The translations under genes and the position numbers were made by a program. Of a stretch of DNA of 23,346 nucleotides, positions 20,770 to 23,346 are shown piece by piece. The notes beneath the pieces are model-generated. The model did no database searches, was not told the DNA's origin, and worked only from the letters and a program-made list of their open reading frames with translations. Each line of letters begins with the position of its first letter. The first letter of the stretch is position 1. The stretch comes from RGIG4608 sp045635885 (GTDB lineage Bacteria; Bacillota; Clostridia; Oscillospirales; CAG-272): contig JAZTWO010000031.1 in NCBI GenBank assembly GCA_045635885.1, positions 1 through 23,346 on the forward strand, given 5' to 3'.

Positions 20770-21996
20770 ATGCTTAAAAAACTTAAATTAAGATTGATGC
20801 TAAACAATATGCTAATTCTTGCAACGGTATTTTTCTTGCTTTTTGCGGCATTTTCAGTATTAATCTATATCACACAAGAATCAAAATTAACAAATTATCT
20901 TGAAGATAATATCACCGCAGTTGAGAAAAAACCTGCCAATCTACCCGACATTATTCATCAGTCAGGAGATGTAATTTACAACATTTCATTCGTTGTTCTT
21001 ATAAATGACAATGGGGATATTTTGTCCTCAACATCCACAAAAATGGATTCAAAACAACTTGAAAAGGCAATAGAAACTGCTATGGAAAACAATCAAGATA
21101 GAGGCAATATAGGAAGCTTTCATGTCAGTTTTTTAAAAAAGCAAGTAAGTGAAGGCACACTTATCGCCTTTGTCTCCCGTGAGCATTTGGCAAACAGAAT
21201 GAAAGAAACTCTTTTCCAAAGTGCACTTGCCCTCTTTATATCGTTGATTGTCTTCTTGTATATCAGCAAAAAGCTCGCAGATATTGCGCTCGCTCCCGTT
21301 GAAAAAGCTTGGGAGCAACAAAAACAATTTTTAGCAGATGCTTCGCACGACCTTAAAACTCCACTAACGGTTATTTTAGCAAATAATAACATCATTCTGT
21401 CGCATCAAGATGAAACCGTATCATCCCAAATGAAATGGTTAGATAGTACCCGTGAAGAAGCGGGCAGAATGAGCGACCTTATCAATAAGATGCTTGAACT
21501 TGCCAAGGGAGAAGAAGCTAAAGAGGAATTGCGAATTGGCGAAGTGGATTTGAGTGAATTGGTTGAAAACTCCATTTTGCAATTCGAGGTTGTTGCATTC
21601 GAAAAGAATATTATTATCGAAAGTGGCGTGCAACCTAACATCATTGTTAGAACACACCCTTCCACATTCTCAAAGGTACTTGAAATTTTGTTTGACAACG
21701 CCATAAAATATAGTGAGCCAAACGGAAAGATTAGCATTGCGCTTTATCAATCATCAAAAAAGGTTTATTTCACAATAAACAATCACGGCGAGCATATTAA
21801 AGAAGAAGAACTTCCACACGTTTTTGAAAGATTTTACCGCACAAGTAAAGAAAGAAAAGCGGGCGGACACGGCCTTGGCCTTTCAATCGCAAAGAAAAAA
21901 TGCGATATGATGGGCTGTAAGCTCACCGTCGACTCAAATGAGGATGACGGCACAACCTTTACAATCGCCCTGAAAGCAAGAAGAAAAACAAAATAA
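20770..21996 (+). CDS. Sensor histidine kinase (HisKA type)
   Basis: 408 aa. TM1 (about 13-34), an extracytoplasmic sensor region of roughly 110 residues with the strand-like IYNISFVVLINDNGDILSST (PAS/Cache-like by appearance), and TM2 (about 148-166). The HisKA box FLADASHDLKTPLTVI has phospho-acceptor His193, followed by the ATPase domain with the N box LEILFDNAIKYSE, F box VFERFYR and G2 box GGHGLGLSIAKK. Kinase and phosphatase for the adjacent response regulator. The ligand is unknown. There is no obvious HAMP domain; the LADIALAPVEKAWEQQKQF segment links TM2 directly to HisKA. Separated from the regulator gene by 3 bases and without a strong ribosome binding site of its own, suggesting coupled translation. 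Confidence 0.95.
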   Translation: MLKKLKLRLMLNNMLILATVFFLLFAAFSVLIYITQESKLTNYLEDNITAVEKKPANLPDIIHQSGDVIYNISFVVLINDNGDILSSTSTKMDSKQLEKAIETAMENNQDRGNIGSFHVSFLKKQVSEGTLIAFVSREHLANRMKETLFQSALALFISLIVFLYISKKLADIALAPVEKAWEQQKQFLADASHDLKTPLTVILANNNIILSHQDETVSSQMKWLDSTREEAGRMSDLINKMLELAKGEEAKEELRIGEVDLSELVENSILQFEVVAFEKNIIIESGVQPNIIVRTHPSTFSKVLEILFDNAIKYSEPNGKISIALYQSSKKVYFTINNHGEHIKEEELPHVFERFYRTSKERKAGGHGLGLSIAKKKCDMMGCKLTVDSNEDDGTTFTIALKARRKTK

Positions 21997-22002
21997 AAAA
22001 TC

Positions 22003-22034
22003 GAGGTGCTACCGTTTGGTAGCACCTCTTTTAT
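22003..22034 (+). terminator. Terminator of the two-component operon
   Basis: Perfect 11-bp stem GAGGTGCTACC (22003-22013) / GGTAGCACCTC (22018-22028), loop GTTT, followed by TTTTATA. Confidence 0.92.
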
Positions 22035-22084
22035 ACTCAATCGACATCGTCGAATAACTCTCTGGTTGATTTTATGATAAAATA

Positions 22085-22111
22085 TATATAAAAACAACTC
22101 AAATAGTTGTT
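22085..22111 (-). terminator. Terminator of rny
   Basis: On the minus strand AACAACT / AGTTGTT (22093-22099 with 22105-22111), 5-base loop, followed by TTTATATATATT. AT-rich stem but correctly placed 18 bases after the rny stop. Confidence 0.65.
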
Positions 22112-22129
22112 GAGAATGGGGTTGCAAAA

Positions 22130-23326
22130 TTATTTAGCAAAATCTGCAACTCTGCTTTCCCTAATCAAATGAACCTTAATTTGACCGGGATATTTCATTT
22201 CTTCTTGGATTTTAGCAGCCATTTCTCTTGCGATAAGCTTCATTCCGTCATCATTAACCATTTCGGGTTTAACCATAACACGAACTTCACGTCCTGCCTG
22301 AATAGCATATGCCTTATCAATTCCCTCAAAGCTTGTTGCAATTTCTTCAAGCTTTTGAAGTCTCTTGATATAGTTTTCCATATCCTCACGGCGTGCGCCG
22401 GGTCTTGCAGCAGAAATAGCATCTGCGGCTTGTACAAGGATTGCCAAAATCGTTTTGGGCTCAACGTCATTGTGGTGAGCTTCGATTGCGTGAACAACCT
22501 CTTTGTTTTCTTTGTATTTCTTGGCAGCATTTACACCAATTTCAACGTGAGAACCCTCAACGTCGTGTGGGAATGCCTTACCAATGTCGTGAAGAAGACC
22601 TGCTCTTCTTGCCATATTAGCATCAATACCAAGCTCTTCAGCCATGATACCTGCCAAAAATGCAACTTCGATTGAATGTTTAAGTACGTTCTGTCCATAA
22701 CTTGAACGGTAACGCAAACGGCCAAGCAACTTAACAAGGTCGGGATGAATTCCGTGAATACCAACTTCGAATGTGGCTCTTTCACCCGCCTGTTTAACAG
22801 ATGCATCAACCTCTTTTTGTGCCTTTTCAACCATCTCTTCGATACGAGCTGGATGAATACGACCATCAACAATCAGTTTTTCCAATGCAATACGTGCAAC
22901 TTCACGTCTGATTGGATCAAATCCAGAAAGAACTACTGCTTCTGGTGTATCGTCAATAATAAGATCAACACCTGTCATTGTTTCAAGAGTACGGATGTTA
23001 CGTCCTTCTGTACCAATGATACGTCCTTTCATTTCGTCATTTGGAAGCTGTACAACAGAGATTGTACTTTCGGATACATGGTCAACAGCACATTTCTGAA
23101 TAGCTGTAACAACGTATTCTTTTGCTTTTTTATTAGCATCTTCCTTAGCCTGGCTTTCCAATTCTTTGTAAAGCTTAGCAACGTCAAATTTTACATCGTC
23201 TTCAACAGTCTTTAATAAATATTCTTTTGCCTGGTCGGAGGTCATGCCTGAGATTTTTTCAAGTTCCTGTGTTGCCTGATCGTATAACTCATCCACTTTT
23301 ATCTCGCGTTTCTTGAGTTCTGTTTC
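22130..23326 (-). CDS. rny: Ribonuclease Y, N-terminal part missing at a frame break near the window edge
   Basis: Membrane-linked endoribonuclease starting mRNA decay in Firmicutes. The KH domain (VVQLPNDEMKGRIIGTEGRNIRTLETMTGVDLIIDDTPEAVVLSGFDPIRREVARIAL) and the HD domain with the metal motif HDIGKA and downstream HHND are intact through to RESRVADFAK. The last part of the coiled coil (ETELKKREIKVDELYDQATQELEKISGMTSDQAKEYLL) is in frame up to 23326, where a TAA stop (23327-23329) lies. RNase Y usually has about 100 or more residues before this: a membrane helix and a long coiled coil. Upstream, a different frame reads LRSDL, which fits the family. One extra base near 23327-23330 would explain the break. 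Real mutation or assembly error cannot be told apart here. Confidence 0.92.
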   Translation of the reverse strand, partial: ETELKKREIKVDELYDQATQELEKISGMTSDQAKEYLLKTVEDDVKFDVAKLYKELESQAKEDANKKAKEYVVTAIQKCAVDHVSESTISVVQLPNDEMKGRIIGTEGRNIRTLETMTGVDLIIDDTPEAVVLSGFDPIRREVARIALEKLIVDGRIHPARIEEMVEKAQKEVDASVKQAGERATFEVGIHGIHPDLVKLLGRLRYRSSYGQNVLKHSIEVAFLAGIMAEELGIDANMARRAGLLHDIGKAFPHDVEGSHVEIGVNAAKKYKENKEVVHAIEAHHNDVEPKTILAILVQAADAISAARPGARREDMENYIKRLQKLEEIATSFEGIDKAYAIQAGREVRVMVKPEMVNDDGMKLIAREMAAKIQEEMKYPGQIKVHLIRESRVADFAK

Positions 23327-23346
23327 TTAAGTCGGATCGTAGCCAT

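Noticed and set aside
22169..23215. Plus-strand frames of 168 and 156 aa opposite rny
   Set aside because: Cys/Asn/Phe-rich translations typical of antisense frames. The rny KH and HD domains on the other strand are unmistakable.

Overview
The window looks like chromosomal DNA of a low-GC Gram-positive anaerobe, most likely a gut member of the Clostridia. The grounds are strong AGGAGG-type ribosome binding sites, textbook SigA promoters (several with TTGACA and a 17-base spacer), a SpoIIQ-like M23 protein that implies endospore formation, RNase Y, YitT and DUF5685 proteins, a bacterial serpin, and BspA-type leucine-rich-repeat lipoproteins. This placement is inferred from protein families. 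No rRNA, tRNA, CRISPR array, transposase or phage gene was seen.

Left part (1-6700): the acidic tail of an unrecognised gene, then ruvX (minus strand) and a SpoIIQ-like membrane-anchored M23 protein (plus). A minus-strand group follows: MATE transporter, TVP38/VTT membrane protein and a secreted serpin lipoprotein. The MATE leader carries a 73-bp compound palindrome. Then come dut (dUTPase) and an alpha/beta hydrolase gene broken by a frameshift.

Middle part (6700-16000): a two-gene operon of LRR lipoproteins (392 and 920 aa), a YitT-family membrane protein, the highly expressed gap gene (GAPDH), and a 927-aa lipoprotein. The 927-aa protein contains an almost perfect 360-bp internal duplication and a calcium-loop C-terminus. 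It shares a cysteine-paired N-terminal repeat type with the 920-aa LRR protein.

Right part (16000-23346): a three-gene minus-strand operon (DUF5685 protein with CxxC pairs, J-domain protein with an 11-cysteine tail, small membrane protein). Divergent from it is an 82-aa protein resembling one FAIM-type beta repeat. Next is a VTC-type polyphosphate polymerase gene with a DUF4956 membrane protein gene, facing away from an OmpR/histidine-kinase pair across a 223-bp promoter region. Last is rny (RNase Y), whose reading frame is broken close to the window edge.

The parts that look least described are the VTC/DUF4956/two-component block, the cysteine-rich DUF5685/J-protein operon, the serpin with an atypical reactive loop, and the compound palindrome. 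None of these could be tested by database search here.
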